A stretch of 64,000 bases of DNA from CAVSWN01 sp963770995 (GCA_963770995.1 CAVYRS010000001.1:5146001-5210000), one strand, 5' to 3'. Shown: positions 35,654 through 45,375, counted from the first letter of the stretch. Numbers and translations: made by a program. The notes: a model not told the origin generated them from the letters alone.

Positions 35654-38600
35654 CCGAGCGACAATGCTTTTGCCAGGCTCGCCGCCGCTCTCTCTTCGAA
35701 CGCCTTTGCCCCCTGCGCTCGCGCGATGTCCAGCGCGCGCCGCGCGGCGACTTCGGCTTCCTCCAGCCGCTCGGCCCGCATCAGCAGTTCCGCCCGCAGG
35801 CGATAGATTTCGGACTCGTAATAGTGCTCGTCCGTCTGACCGACGCGCTCGATGGCTTCGTCGAGCGCCGCGAGTCCTTCGTCGACCCGGCCCGCCTCGC
35901 ACAGCGCTTCCGCCATCAACGCGAGAAAGTACGCGCGCTGCTGCTCCGTTTCGGCGGTTCGTTGTGCCGTCAGACCGGCGCGCATGTCGGCGCAGCCTTC
36001 GTCGACATCTCCGCGCATGGCCCGCGCCCACCCGCGCATGATTTGACCGATGCTCGAGTAGTAGGGCAGCCCGTGCTCCTCCGCGTAGAACAGCATCCGC
36101 TGGGTCATCTCCTCGAGCGCGTCAAGATTGCGATCGAACGCCGCGAGGGTCACCGCGACCGACAGCGTGTTGCATAGTCCAATCGGGTGCCGCATCTTCT
36201 CGGCGGTGCGAAGAGCCGCGTCGGTGCGCGTGTGCGCTTCGTCCGGGCGGCCCATGTACAGCAGCACGCGGCCGAGATGCATCCGATTCAGGATCGCGCC
36301 ATACAGGAAAGCGTGGGCTGCGTGCCGCTGATGGTCGTACAAGTCGATGCTTTTCTCGAGATGCTCGCGCGACCGGCCGAGCTCGCCGATGAACTGCAGC
36401 GTCAGCCCGAGCACCCAATGCGCCTGCACTAACAGCGCGCCTTCGGCCGCGCGCTCCGCCTGCTGCAGACACCGCTCCGCGAACTCTCGCGCTTTCGCGT
36501 ACTCCGCGCGGACGACCGAGACGATGGCGAGTCCGAACAGGACGCGAAAGAGCATCGCCTCGTCGCCCACCTGCTCGCACAGATCGCGGGCACGCAAGTG
36601 TGTCTTGAGCGTATCGGTCGCCGCGAACCCCTTGACCGTCATCAGCGACGGGCCGAGTGTCATCTGCAGCCGAAGCTCCTGACGCGCGCGCTCCGGGGTA
36701 TCCGGCGTGCGCCGGTTCATGTCCAACCCGCGCCGGCAGAGCGCGATCGCCTCCTGGTTCGCGAAAATGCGAGCCGCGTTCCGCGCGGCCGTGAGGAAGT
36801 GCTCGGAGGCCCGTGGCCAGTCGCGCGCCGCCTGGAACAGGAACGCCAGTTCGGACGCAATCGCCGAGCTCTCCCCACCATGAAAGGCGAGCACGGCATT
36901 CCCGACCGCCGCGCTCAGCGCCGCCCGGCGGCTGGGCGTGAGTGTGGCGTAGAGCGCGTTCTGATAGAGCACGTGCACGAACCGGTATTCGACGGTCAGC
37001 GTATGGTCGGGCAGCTCTTCTTCCTTGCGGAACGTGATGAAGCTGTAGGTCTGGTCGAGGGCCCTGAGGCGCTCTTCGACCTCGCCGGTATCCATCTCGA
37101 GGGCGCGTGCGACCACCGCCGAATCGAATGTGGCGCCCTGCACGCTGGCCGCCAACAGCAGCCGCCGATCCTCGTCGCTCAGCTGCGCCACCTTGCGCTG
37201 GATCATGCTGCGCACGGTTTCCGGCAGATCGCTCTCGATCTCGGGCACGGTCTGCACCAGCGACCAGCGATCGTCCGCCTTGCCGATCACTTTTCTGGCG
37301 TGGAGATACCGAACCACGTCCGCCATGAAGAGCGGGTTGCCTTCGGTTTTGGCGTGGATGAGCGACGCGAACTGCCCGGGAAAGGCGTGACCCTGAAACT
37401 TCAGGGCCAGATACTGATCCACGTCGTCGCGGGTCAGCAACTCGAGCGGCACCTCGTGGCACACACCGCGCGCCTGCAGGTCCAGCGCGACGGGCAGAAA
37501 CGGATGCTTGTTCAACTGCATCTCGGATGGACGGTAGGTCGCGACGATGAGCAGTCGCATGGCCGCGAGCTTGGTCGCGATGTAGGCGATGATGTCGACC
37601 GTTGACGTGTCGGCCCAGTGCAAGTCGTCGAAGAACAGGACCAGCGGGCGCTCGACCGTCGCCTCGTGGAGGAACGCGCCCAGCTCGCGCTTCATTCGCT
37701 CTTGCGAGACAGTCGGCGATTCGGTCAGCACGCGCTCGACCGACGCGTCGATCGACGTCGCGAGCTGGATGAACCACGACGGCGCCGTCGACTTCAGCAC
37801 GCGCGCCAGCGACGACTGGCCGCGGATCAGGCTGTCGAGCGCCTCGAGCCACGGCAGATAGGCCTCGGCGCCGGCGAGCCGTTCCGAGCAGCGGCCGTGC
37901 GCGATCGAGCACGGTGGATCCGCATCCTGAATCTGCGACAGGAATTCCTCGACGAGCGTGGTCTTGCCCATGCCGGCTTCGCCGGTGACGCAGAGGATGA
38001 GTCCGCGTCCTCGTTCGGCCGACTGAAGCGCGTCGACGAGCCGGGCGCTCTCGGCCGCACGTCCAACGGTGCGCAGGCCGGCTGTCGCCGCTGTCGCGAC
38101 CCGCGACGAGACGGGCAACGCAACGACTGCTGACTCTCGGCCATCGCTCAAGGCCGACACGACGTCCGCGGCCGTCGGCCGCAGGCGCGGGTTCTTGTCG
38201 AGCATCGCCGAGATGAGCGATTCGAGCGGAGCCGGGACGTCGGCGTTGAGGCTCGTCACCGGCGGCGGCCTGTCGTGGACGATCTGGTACATCACCGCCA
38301 TTTCCGACGCGGCTTTGAACGGCTTGCGCCCCGAGGCCATCTCGTAGAAGACGACGCCGAGCGAAAACATGTCGGATGCGGCGGCGATGTGCTGGCCGGT
38401 GATTTGCTCCGGCGACATGTACGCCACGGTACCGATCAGCATGCCGGGCTTGGTGTGAATCGCGGTATCGGCGGTGGAATCGCTCGAGGCATTCGCCGCG
38501 TTCAGGCGCGCCAGCCCGAAATCCAGCACCTTCACATACCCGTCGTCGCGCACCATCACGTTCTCGGGTTTGATGTCGCGATGAACGACGCCGGCCTCAT

Positions 38601-38964
38601 GCGCGACGGCGAGCGCCATCGCGACCTGCCGGCCGATGGGGGAGATGGACGCCAGACCCTGCCGGCCGCCGATGACGCCGCGCAGCGTCTGGCCTTTGAC
38701 GTACTCGAGGACGATGAAGCGGCCGGCGGCGGCTTCGCCGATCTCGTAGATGGTGACGATGTTGGGATGGTTGAGCGCTGAAACGGCTCGCGCCTCCTGC
38801 TCGAACCGCCGGAGGCGCGAGAGATCCTTCGTGAGCTCAGCGGGCAGCAGCTTGATCGCGACCTGGCGATCGAGCCTCGTATCCTGCGCGAGATAGACCT
38901 CGCCCATTCCGCCAGCGCCAAGGCTGGAAAGGATACGGTAGTGCGCGATGGTCGGCGGAATCAT
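35650..38964 (-). CDS. Ser/Thr kinase with AAA ATPase and TPR region (PknK-like regulator)
   Basis: 1104 residues, frame intact. Kinase domain (residues 1-280): LGAGGMGEVYLAQDTRLDRQVAIKLL, HRDIKPENVMVRDDG, DFGLARLN, VAYMSPEQITG. AAA module (about 300-650): Walker A GEAGMGKTTLVEEF, Walker B LVLFFDDLHWAD, and an ATP-dependent sensor region. The rest is helical TPR repeats (WVLGLTLQFIGELGRSREHL; TLSVAVTLAAFDRNLDALEEM). The layout matches kinase-AAA-TPR regulators similar to MalT/PknK without the HTH. It is probably a large cytoplasmic signalling hub. There is no Shine-Dalgarno sequence before the ATG: a 7-bp tandem repeat directly abuts the start codon. Confidence 0.9.
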   Translation of the reverse strand: MIPPTIAHYRILSSLGAGGMGEVYLAQDTRLDRQVAIKLLPAELTKDLSRLRRFEQEARAVSALNHPNIVTIYEIGEAAAGRFIVLEYVKGQTLRGVIGGRQGLASISPIGRQVAMALAVAHEAGVVHRDIKPENVMVRDDGYVKVLDFGLARLNAANASSDSTADTAIHTKPGMLIGTVAYMSPEQITGQHIAAASDMFSLGVVFYEMASGRKPFKAASEMAVMYQIVHDRPPPVTSLNADVPAPLESLISAMLDKNPRLRPTAADVVSALSDGRESAVVALPVSSRVATAATAGLRTVGRAAESARLVDALQSAERGRGLILCVTGEAGMGKTTLVEEFLSQIQDADPPCSIAHGRCSERLAGAEAYLPWLEALDSLIRGQSSLARVLKSTAPSWFIQLATSIDASVERVLTESPTVSQERMKRELGAFLHEATVERPLVLFFDDLHWADTSTVDIIAYIATKLAAMRLLIVATYRPSEMQLNKHPFLPVALDLQARGVCHEVPLELLTRDDVDQYLALKFQGHAFPGQFASLIHAKTEGNPLFMADVVRYLHARKVIGKADDRWSLVQTVPEIESDLPETVRSMIQRKVAQLSDEDRRLLLAASVQGATFDSAVVARALEMDTGEVEERLRALDQTYSFITFRKEEELPDHTLTVEYRFVHVLYQNALYATLTPSRRAALSAAVGNAVLAFHGGESSAIASELAFLFQAARDWPRASEHFLTAARNAARIFANQEAIALCRRGLDMNRRTPDTPERARQELRLQMTLGPSLMTVKGFAATDTLKTHLRARDLCEQVGDEAMLFRVLFGLAIVSVVRAEYAKAREFAERCLQQAERAAEGALLVQAHWVLGLTLQFIGELGRSREHLEKSIDLYDHQRHAAHAFLYGAILNRMHLGRVLLYMGRPDEAHTRTDAALRTAEKMRHPIGLCNTLSVAVTLAAFDRNLDALEEMTQRMLFYAEEHGLPYYSSIGQIMRGWARAMRGDVDEGCADMRAGLTAQRTAETEQQRAYFLALMAEALCEAGRVDEGLAALDEAIERVGQTDEHYYESEIYRLRAELLMRAERLEEAEVAARRALDIARAQGAKAFEERAAASLAKALSLG

Positions 38965-38965
38965 C

Positions 38966-39044
38966 GGGATTAGGGATTAGGGATTTGGGATTCGCCCGGA
39001 GAGATCCTTCTCGAACGAATCCCGATGCCCGAATCCCGATCCCG
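38966..39044. repeat. 7-bp tandem repeat GGGATTA with inverted copy
   Basis: GGGATTA units (with a GGGATTT and GGGATTC variant) run 38966-38993, one base from the kinase start codon. The complementary units GAATCCCGATGCCC... run 39017-39044, ending just before the stop of the next minus-strand gene. Confidence 0.8.
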
Positions 39045-39045
39045 G

Positions 39046-42000
39046 TCATTTCTCGCTGATCGGTTCCAGTCCCAGGCGCTGCGCCAGCGTGTTGAAGCGC
39101 GGGATGTAGGTCGACAACGCCCGCTGCAGCCGATCGGTTTCCGCCTTCAGCTCGGCCTTCAGGTCCTCGAAGATCGGACCGGTGTTGGCGGTCGGCTTGC
39201 CGTCGCCGGCGAGCACGACACGCAGGAGCGACGCGAGCCGGTTGTTCGTCTTGAGCGGGAAGTTCAGCGGATCCTGGTTGCTCTGGTTGCGCACCTGGTA
39301 GACGTCTTCCTCGACGGCCACGAGCTCCTTGGTGAACTGCTCCGCGATCGCCTTGACGTCCGCGTTCTGCGACTTCTTCGTGCGGTCGTCGAGCTCCTGC
39401 TTCAGCCGCCTGATCTGGATGATCGCGTTGTTCGCCTCGTTCACCTTGTCGCGGATCTGGCTGGCGAGGTCGAATTGGGCGCGCATGTCGGCGTCCGTGA
39501 CGTTGTGCCACGGGTGCTTCTTCACCATGAACGACTGCGTCTGCGCGCGGCCGTCGACCGTGAGCCGCGCCTGGAACGTGCCCGGCACCGCCGTCGGCCC
39601 GCTCGTCGTCGCGCCCCAGAGCACCATGCCCGGGAACGTGACGACCGGCTGATATTGCAGATCCCAGGTGAAGCGCTGGAGTCCGAGCGCCATCGACGCC
39701 GTCTGCGGACCGCCGCGCCCGCGCCCGCCGCCTTCTCGTTCGCCGGTTGGCGTCGGAGTCTCTGTTCGCTCGCCCCTCCTGCCCGGCACCCGCCCGCACC
39801 TGCCTCACCAGCCCTACCCGCCCCACCTGACCTTCCGGTCGCCGCCGCGCCGTCGAACGTGCGGACGACGGCGCCCTTGTCGTCGAGGATTTCGAGCTTC
39901 AGGCTCTGCGGCTGTTTCTTCAGCCAGTACGCGATGCTCGCCGGGGCTCCGAGTCGAACGGCATCGCCCGGCTTGAAGAGAAACGCGTCGGTTGCCGTCG
40001 CGGCTGCGGCGTACTGCCGGAGCGGACCGATGTTGTCGAGCACGTAGAAGCTCCGGCCGTGCGTCGCGATGGCGATGTCGTTGGCTATCGACCCAGATGT
40101 CCGACACCTGCGTGTCCGGCAGGTTCGCGCGCAGCGGCTGCCAGCGATCGCCGTCGTCGATCGAGACGTAGAACGCCGTGCTGCGTGCCCGCGTAGAGCA
40201 GGCCCTTCATCGCCGGTGTCTTCGCGCACGACGTGGGTGTAGTCGTTGGCGGCGATGCCGTTGACGATCTTCGTCCAGGTCCGCCCGTAGTCGCGGGTGC
40301 GGAAAATGTACGGCGCGAAGTCCGCGAGCAGCGGCTTCTTCACCGCGATATACGCGGTTCCGGCATCGAATCGCGAGGCATCGATCTGGCTGACGCGGCC
40401 GAGATCCGGCATGTCGCGCGGGGTCACGTTCGTCCACGTCTTGCCGCCGTCGCGGGTCACGTGGACGAGGCCGTCGTCCGATCCCGCCCAGATGACGTTC
40501 GACGTCCGTCTTGCCGGGCGCGAGCGAGAACACCGTGGCGTACATCTCCGGGCTGTTCATGTCGTGCGTAATCGGCCCGCCCGAATCCTGCAGTCGTCTT
40601 CGGATCGTGGCGGGTGAGGTCGCCGCTGATCTTTTCCCAGCTATCGCCGCCGTTCGTCGATTTCCAGACGTGCTGCGAGCAGGTGTAGAGCACGTTCGGA
40701 TCGACCGGCGAGAAGATGATCGGATAGGTCCACTGCCAGCGTTCGACGACGGAGGCCGAGTTCTCGCCCGAGAAGAAGCGCGGATACGCGCCGACTTCCT
40801 TCAGCTCGCCGGTGACGCGATTGAAGCGCGTGAGGAACGAGCCGTTGTTCGCGCCGGCGTAGAACGTGCTGACGTCTTTCGGGTCGGGCGCGATGTAGCC
40901 GGGCTCACCGCCGCCGACCGTATAGAAGGGCGAGGCGCCGCCGCCGCCACCGCCGCCGCGTCCGGCCGGCGCGCTCGGAATGCACAGCGTCGTGTTGTCC
41001 TGCTGCGCGCCGCAGACGTGGATAGGGCACGTGCTTCGTCGTGATGACGTGATAGAACTGCGCGGTCGGGAAATCCTCATCGGACCAGACGCGCTGCGGG
41101 ACGTCCACGTTGAACGTGATCGCGCCGCCGCCGTCGTTGGCGAGCACCACGTGCTTCGAGTCGTCGGGATCGATCCACAGATCGTGATGGTCGCCGTGCG
41201 TGCCGTTGCCGATGCTGACGAGCGTCTTGCCGCCGTCGGTCGATCGGAACGCGCTCGTGTTGAGCAGGTAGACGACATCCTTGTTGTTCGGATCGGCGTG
41301 GACGTGCGTGTAGTAGAACGCGCGCTGCCGGATGCTGCGCGCCTCGTTGATCAGCTTCCACGTCGCGCCGCCATCGTCTGAGCTGTAGAGGCCGCCTTTG
41401 TCGTTCTCGACGAGGGCGTAGACACGATTCGAATCCGCGCCGGAAATCGCGACGCTCATCTTGCCGTACGACGCCCTGCGGCAGGCCGCCGGTGCGCGTG
41501 ATCTCGCGCCACGTTTCGCCGCCGTCGGTGGACTTGAAGAGGCCGCTGCCGGGGCCGCCGCTCGACATCTGATACTCGACGCGGTACGCCTCCCACAAGC
41601 GCCGCGAACATCACGTTGGGATTTCGACGATCGATATCCACGTCGACCGCGCCGGTCTTGCTGTCGCGGCACAGCACCTTCTTCCAGGTCTTGCCGCCGT
41701 CGGTCGATCTTGTAGACGCCGCGCTCGTCGCTCGTCGTGCCGTACTTGCCGAAGTCGGCGACGAAGACGATGTCGGGATTGGTCGGGTGGATGCGGATCT
41801 TCGAGATCGCGTCGGAGTTCGAGAAGCCGACGTGCGTCCATGTCTTGCCGGCGTCGGTCGACTTGTAGACGCCGTCGCCCGGCAGGATGTTGCCGCGGAT
41901 GCACGACTCGCCCATGCCGATGTAGACGATGTCGGGGTTCGATTCCGAGACGGCGACGGCGCCGACCGAGGAGCTCTTGATCTGGCCGTCGGTCACCGGC

Positions 42001-42292
42001 GCCCACGTGGCGCCGCCGTCGGTGGTCTTCCAGAGGCCGCCGCCGACGGCGCCGAAGTAGGCCTCGCTGCGGCCGGCCCTTCACGCCCGACACGGCGATC
42101 GAGCGGCCGCCGCGATCGCGGGCCGATGCTGCGCCAGCGGAAAGCGTCGACGATCGACTGGTCGATCGGGTTGCTGCCGCCGCCCGATTGCGCGACCACG
42201 CGCCTGGTCGGCGCGGGGAAGTTCAGCGCGGCGGAGAGCGCGAGAAGCGCGACGCAAGCCCAGAATGTGCGGCGGCTCAGCATGCCGGTCAT
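39046..42292 (-). CDS. BNR/sortilin-like beta-propeller protein (many frameshifts)
   Basis: About 1080 residues once roughly a dozen one-base breaks are repaired. Start ATG at 42292 (or 42283), signal peptide LSRRTFWACVALLALSAALNFP. The body has repeated Asp-box/BNR motifs (STDAGKTWTHVGFSNSDAI, RSTDGGKTLVSIGNG, STNGGDSWEKISGDL, RTRDYGRTWTKIVNG) and the mid-part AQQDNTTLCIPS. The C-terminus (ALGLQRFTWDLQYQPVVTFPGM ... VKKHPWHNVTDADMRAQFDLA) ends in a coiled-coil region (KVNEANNAIIQIRRLKQELDD). This is the VPS10/photosystem-stability-like propeller type common in Acidobacteria; it is probably periplasmic. Function unknown. The breaks concentrate in this gene, which has strong repeats and very high GC. 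Confidence 0.75.
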
Positions 42293-42355
42293 AAAAAGGC
42301 CTCCGGGAAACGCGGAAGGGAGCAGTCTACACTCAGTCCGGCCTCGCGACGTCGT

Positions 42356-42390
42356 CGTTCGACGTTCGAGGTTCGGCGTTCTTCGTTCAG
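42356..42390 (+). repeat. 7-bp tandem repeat CGTTCGA, five units
   Basis: Units CGTTCGA, CGTTCGA, GGTTCGG, CGTTCTT and CGTTCAG follow one another exactly in register. It lies in the 166-base gap between the BNR gene start and the GHKL gene end. Confidence 0.75.
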
Positions 42391-42414
42391 ACGCGATTTG
42401 CGGTCGTTTGTGGC

Positions 42415-42468
42415 GCAGGGCTTCAGCCCTGCGATGAATCTGTACGTGGCGTCCGGCTTCAGCCGGAC
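42415..42468. repeat. Two hairpin repeats with TTCA loops
   Basis: GCAGGGC-TTCA-GCCCTGC at 42415-42432 and GTCCGGC-TTCA-GCCGGAC at 42451-42468. The second covers the stop codon of the GHKL gene (42459-42461) and could terminate its transcript. Confidence 0.75.
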
Positions 42469-44039
42469 TTTGCCGGTTGGTTTCGGCTCTCGCTGGAGCG
42501 CGTCGAGGTATCTCGCACGGGCTCCCTCGGCAGGAGGTCCTGTTCGAGGCCGATCGTCGCGCGAGCGGGTTTGCCGCGTCTCGGCTTCTGCGCGTGCAGC
42601 TTGAAATAGAAGTCGAGCAGCTTCTCGAGGAAATCGCCGGCGACGCCAGCGTGATCGTTGAACGCGATCGATTCCTTGCCGATCATCAGCGCTGCGTACA
42701 CCAAACGCGATTCGGTAGAACGCGCCGCGTGTTGAAAGTCGGGATTGAGGGTATTGGCCTGGACCACGCCCGCTGCGAACCGGCTATGCGCGTGCGGCCC
42801 GGACTCGAACGGAACCTCCTCGTACCGGATGCGCCGGCCGCGTGGCGATGGCTGGGTTCCCGGACCCTGCGGCGTATCGCCTTTGGGGCGTTTGCGCGTC
42901 CGGCCCCGCGCGGGCTCATGAGGCGGCGAAGGCTCCGGCCGGCCGCGCTTCGCCAACCCGCCCGGCAGGGCCAGGTCGCGGAATTCGTCGAGATCGAGAA
43001 TCTCGCGAGCCAGGCGGAGCGCGCGCTCGCCAATCTCGGAAGCCTGACGCGCGCGATGCACCGAGAGGTGACTCTCGAGATCCGCGTCCAGCGTGGGGAG
43101 ATATCGATCCAGGAGATCGAGCAGGGCGATCCAGTCCTCGTTCTCCTCGAAGCCCGACCGTGCCGGCAGCGGGGAAAGAAAGTCGGCGTCGAGTGTGCCG
43201 CGCACGTGTCCCCGAGCCCAGGCGCTGTCTTCGAGCCCATAGGCCGTGACGCCGGCCAGGTCCTCGACAATCGTCACTCCGTGATGCCGGATTGCCACGC
43301 GCCCGCGGCCTGACGGATCGAAGTACAGCTCCAGTCGCACTTTTTTGTCCGTCGATCGAGGGAGCGCCAGCTCGCGGACGTCTACGAGGAGGCGGGGCAG
43401 ACGGATGCGCGACGGGGTGACGGCGAAGCGCCCAACGCCGGTCTCGATCTCGATGGTGAGCCAGCCTTCACGCAGATAGGCGTCAAACTTGTCCGCCAGG
43501 TAGCGGCGCAGCATGTCTGGCGCGAGCGGTCCGCGCGAGCGGGTGGGATCGAACTTCAGATCGGAGATCACGACGCGCACGCCGGGCCGGGCGAGACCGT
43601 CGCGCGCCAGCGCCGACTCGATCGTCGCTTCGTCGGCGCCCTCCTTCAAGATGACGCGGATGGTGTCCGAGAGCGCGGTCTTGCGTGAGTAGAAGGTGCA
43701 ACGGCGGCCGATCTGCTGAAAGCTGAAGATGCCGATGCCGAGGCGGCCGATCGTCCGCACCGCGCCGGCGCGCTTGGCGGAGTCGGCGACCCGCTGCAGC
43801 GCCGATTCGAACTCGATCCGGCTCAAACCGTACGGATACGCAATGGTCACCTGCCGCCGTTCGAGCGTGAACGTGACGTCGCACCGCTCGTGCGCCGCAC
43901 CGTGCAGCTTCGCCTTCACGTGCTCGTCAATGGCATTGCTGACATGCTCTTTCAGCGCGTCCGCCGGATTCCGGTAGAGCGTGCCGAGCCATTGCAGAGC
44001 GTTGGCGACGTGAAGCTGAATGGGGATTCGCTGCGGCAT
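42459..44039 (-). CDS. GHKL-type ATPase-like protein
   Basis: 526 residues from the ATG at 44039 (MPQRIPIQLHVANALQWLG); the open frame continues upstream but with unlikely composition. N-terminal part resembles an Hsp90/MutL/MORC-type ATPase: DALKEHVSNAIDEH (N-box), GAVRTIGRLGIGIFSFQQIG (nucleotide-lid region), then STDKKVRLELYFDPSGRGRVAIRHHGVTIVEDL split as a beta-strand pair. Residues 300-420 are helical, and 400-430 are basic and low-complexity (GRTRKRPKGDTPQGPG). The C-terminus has YAALMIGKESIAFNDHAG and YFKLHAQKPRRGKP. Cytoplasmic, perhaps acting on DNA or proteins. It stands next to the integron. Confidence 0.6.
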   Translation of the reverse strand: MPQRIPIQLHVANALQWLGTLYRNPADALKEHVSNAIDEHVKAKLHGAAHERCDVTFTLERRQVTIAYPYGLSRIEFESALQRVADSAKRAGAVRTIGRLGIGIFSFQQIGRRCTFYSRKTALSDTIRVILKEGADEATIESALARDGLARPGVRVVISDLKFDPTRSRGPLAPDMLRRYLADKFDAYLREGWLTIEIETGVGRFAVTPSRIRLPRLLVDVRELALPRSTDKKVRLELYFDPSGRGRVAIRHHGVTIVEDLAGVTAYGLEDSAWARGHVRGTLDADFLSPLPARSGFEENEDWIALLDLLDRYLPTLDADLESHLSVHRARQASEIGERALRLAREILDLDEFRDLALPGGLAKRGRPEPSPPHEPARGRTRKRPKGDTPQGPGTQPSPRGRRIRYEEVPFESGPHAHSRFAAGVVQANTLNPDFQHAARSTESRLVYAALMIGKESIAFNDHAGVAGDFLEKLLDFYFKLHAQKPRRGKPARATIGLEQDLLPREPVRDTSTRSSESRNQPAKSG

Positions 44040-44185
44040 GAGTCTCGCGAGTCTAACACTTGGCCGGTTTGCGATTCTTGCGTACGAATGCCTCTCCAAG
44101 ATGGCAGAAACTGCGACGTTCTGAATGACAAGTCCAGCTAAGTCACGGGAATTGCGATGGCATGACATTCGCCAATCATGGTGGG

Positions 44186-44460
44186 ATGCCCGATCCTCCG
44201 AGGCTGCTCGATCGCGTGCGCAACGCGATCCGCACACGTCACTACAGCCGGCGCACCGAGGACGCGTACGTGTACTGGATCCGGCGGTACATCGTCTTTC
44301 ACAAGAAAGCCCATCCGTCCAAGATGGGTGCGCCAGAGATCTCGGCGTTCCTGACTTGCAGGAGTTGCTGGGGCATGCGGATGTGACGACGACGATGATC
44401 TACACACACGTGCTCAATCGAGGAGCGTTGGGGGTGCGGAGTCCGGCCGACCGGCTATGA
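44186..44460 (+). pseudogene. Integron integrase (IntI) remnant with the catalytic middle deleted
   Basis: The first 45 codons (PDPPRLLDRVRNAIRTRHYS, RTEDAYVYWIRRYIVFHKKAHPS, APEISAFLT) are the core-binding domain of an IntI/XerC-like integrase. Directly after FLT the reading switches frame into the C-terminal end: LQELLGHADVTTTMIYTHVL and NRGALGVRSPADRL with the catalytic-site His of LLGHA and Tyr of YTHVL. About 230 residues, including both catalytic arginines, the IntI-specific insert and the catalytic Lys, are missing. The gene is dead unless the deletion is an assembly artefact. It points in the same direction as the cassettes that follow, the inverted arrangement known for some environmental integrons. 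Confidence 0.75.
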
Positions 44461-44782
44461 CGACTGCGACCGGCGGTTCGCCGGCGAGCGCCGCGTGTAA
44501 GCAGGTCGGACCGGTCTGCTTTGTTCACCGGCAATTCTTACGCTGGCAGCGGTTACCGTCGACACGGGTGCGGATCGCGTCAGTGGATGACTGGCCAGCG
44601 CGGCGTGTCATTTCTCCGCGGCGTGTCAACGTGGCGACCGAATACGCTCGCGGTGGCGTGCTAAAATTCAGCCTTTCCTGCGGTTCGAGTTCGATCGAAT
44701 CTTAATCGTTTCGCCATGGTTCGCTATTGAATGATGGGTTCCGTCTACTCCAGTACACGTTCGGCGGACAAGGAAACCCACG
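44461..44782. other. Integron leader region with presumed attI
   Basis: The 322 bases between the integrase remnant and the first cassette gene have no ORF with protein-like composition. They would contain the integrase-proximal recombination site and perhaps a cassette promoter; I could not locate either. A short inverted pair GGTCGGACC-GGTC is at 44505. Confidence 0.35.
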
Positions 44783-45283
44783 TTGATCGAAATTCGAGAA
44801 GAGCATCCCGGCGACGTCACGGCCATTCGTGACGTGAACAAGCGTGCATTCCGGCAAGACCAAGAAGGCAACATCGTCGAAGCATTGAGGTCAAACGGGG
44901 CGGCTTTGCTTTCTTTGGTGGCGACACTGGATGGTCGAGTCGTCGGTCACATCATGTACAGCCCACTGTCTGTGGGCGATGTAACTGGGGCGGGTCTGGG
45001 TCCCATGGCGGTGCTTCCGGAACACCAGCGCCAAGGTATCGGCAGCAAGCTGGTCACCGTCGGAAACCGGAAACTCAAAGACGCGGGCTGCGCCTTCATC
45101 GTCGTTGTCGGGCACTCAGCCTTCTATCCTCGATTCGGTTTCAGCTCGGCGAGCCGCTACGGAGTTTCGTGCGAATGGGAAGTGCCGGACGACGTGTTCA
45201 TGTTGTTGGTCCTGGACCAGACCAAAATGCAGGGTGCTTCGGGCTTAGCCAAATACCGGCCCGAGTTCTCAACCGTCTCCTGA
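44783..45283 (+). CDS. GNAT N-acetyltransferase, cassette gene
   Basis: 166 residues from a TTG at 44783 (LIEIREEHPGDVTAIRDVN). GNAT fold: LVATLDGRVVGHIMYSPL, then GLGPMAVLPEHQRQGIGSKLV with the acetyl-CoA binding Q/RxxG segment, and FIVVVGHSAFYPRFGF, a mark of the YhbS-like group. It transfers an acetyl group to an unknown amine. First cassette of the integron array, followed ten bases later by its attC site. Base composition is a little less GC-rich than the genes before it. Confidence 0.85.
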   Translation: MIEIREEHPGDVTAIRDVNKRAFRQDQEGNIVEALRSNGAALLSLVATLDGRVVGHIMYSPLSVGDVTGAGLGPMAVLPEHQRQGIGSKLVTVGNRKLKDAGCAFIVVVGHSAFYPRFGFSSASRYGVSCEWEVPDDVFMLLVLDQTKMQGASGLAKYRPEFSTVS

Positions 45284-45292
45284 TACCGGGCC

Positions 45293-45375
45293 GCCGAACA
45301 ACCAAATGGAGCCGACGCGCTCGCCGTCTGTGCGATCATGAGGCCGTGGCGCGCGGCTCATTTGGCGCGTTGATG
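45293..45375 (+). repeat. attC site 1
   Basis: Outer cores GCCGAAC (45293-45299) and GTTGATG (45369-45375); inner arms CAAATGGAGCCGACGCGC and GCGCGCGGCTCATTTG are inverted. Follows the GNAT cassette gene. Confidence 0.8.

Noticed and set aside
42459..44039. A complete anti-phage defence system around the GHKL ATPase.
   Set aside because: No nuclease, methylase or other effector lies beside it; its neighbours are a propeller protein and the integron.
44461..44782. A defined attI site and cassette promoter.
   Set aside because: I could not place a convincing core or -35/-10 pair by eye, so the region is only described.
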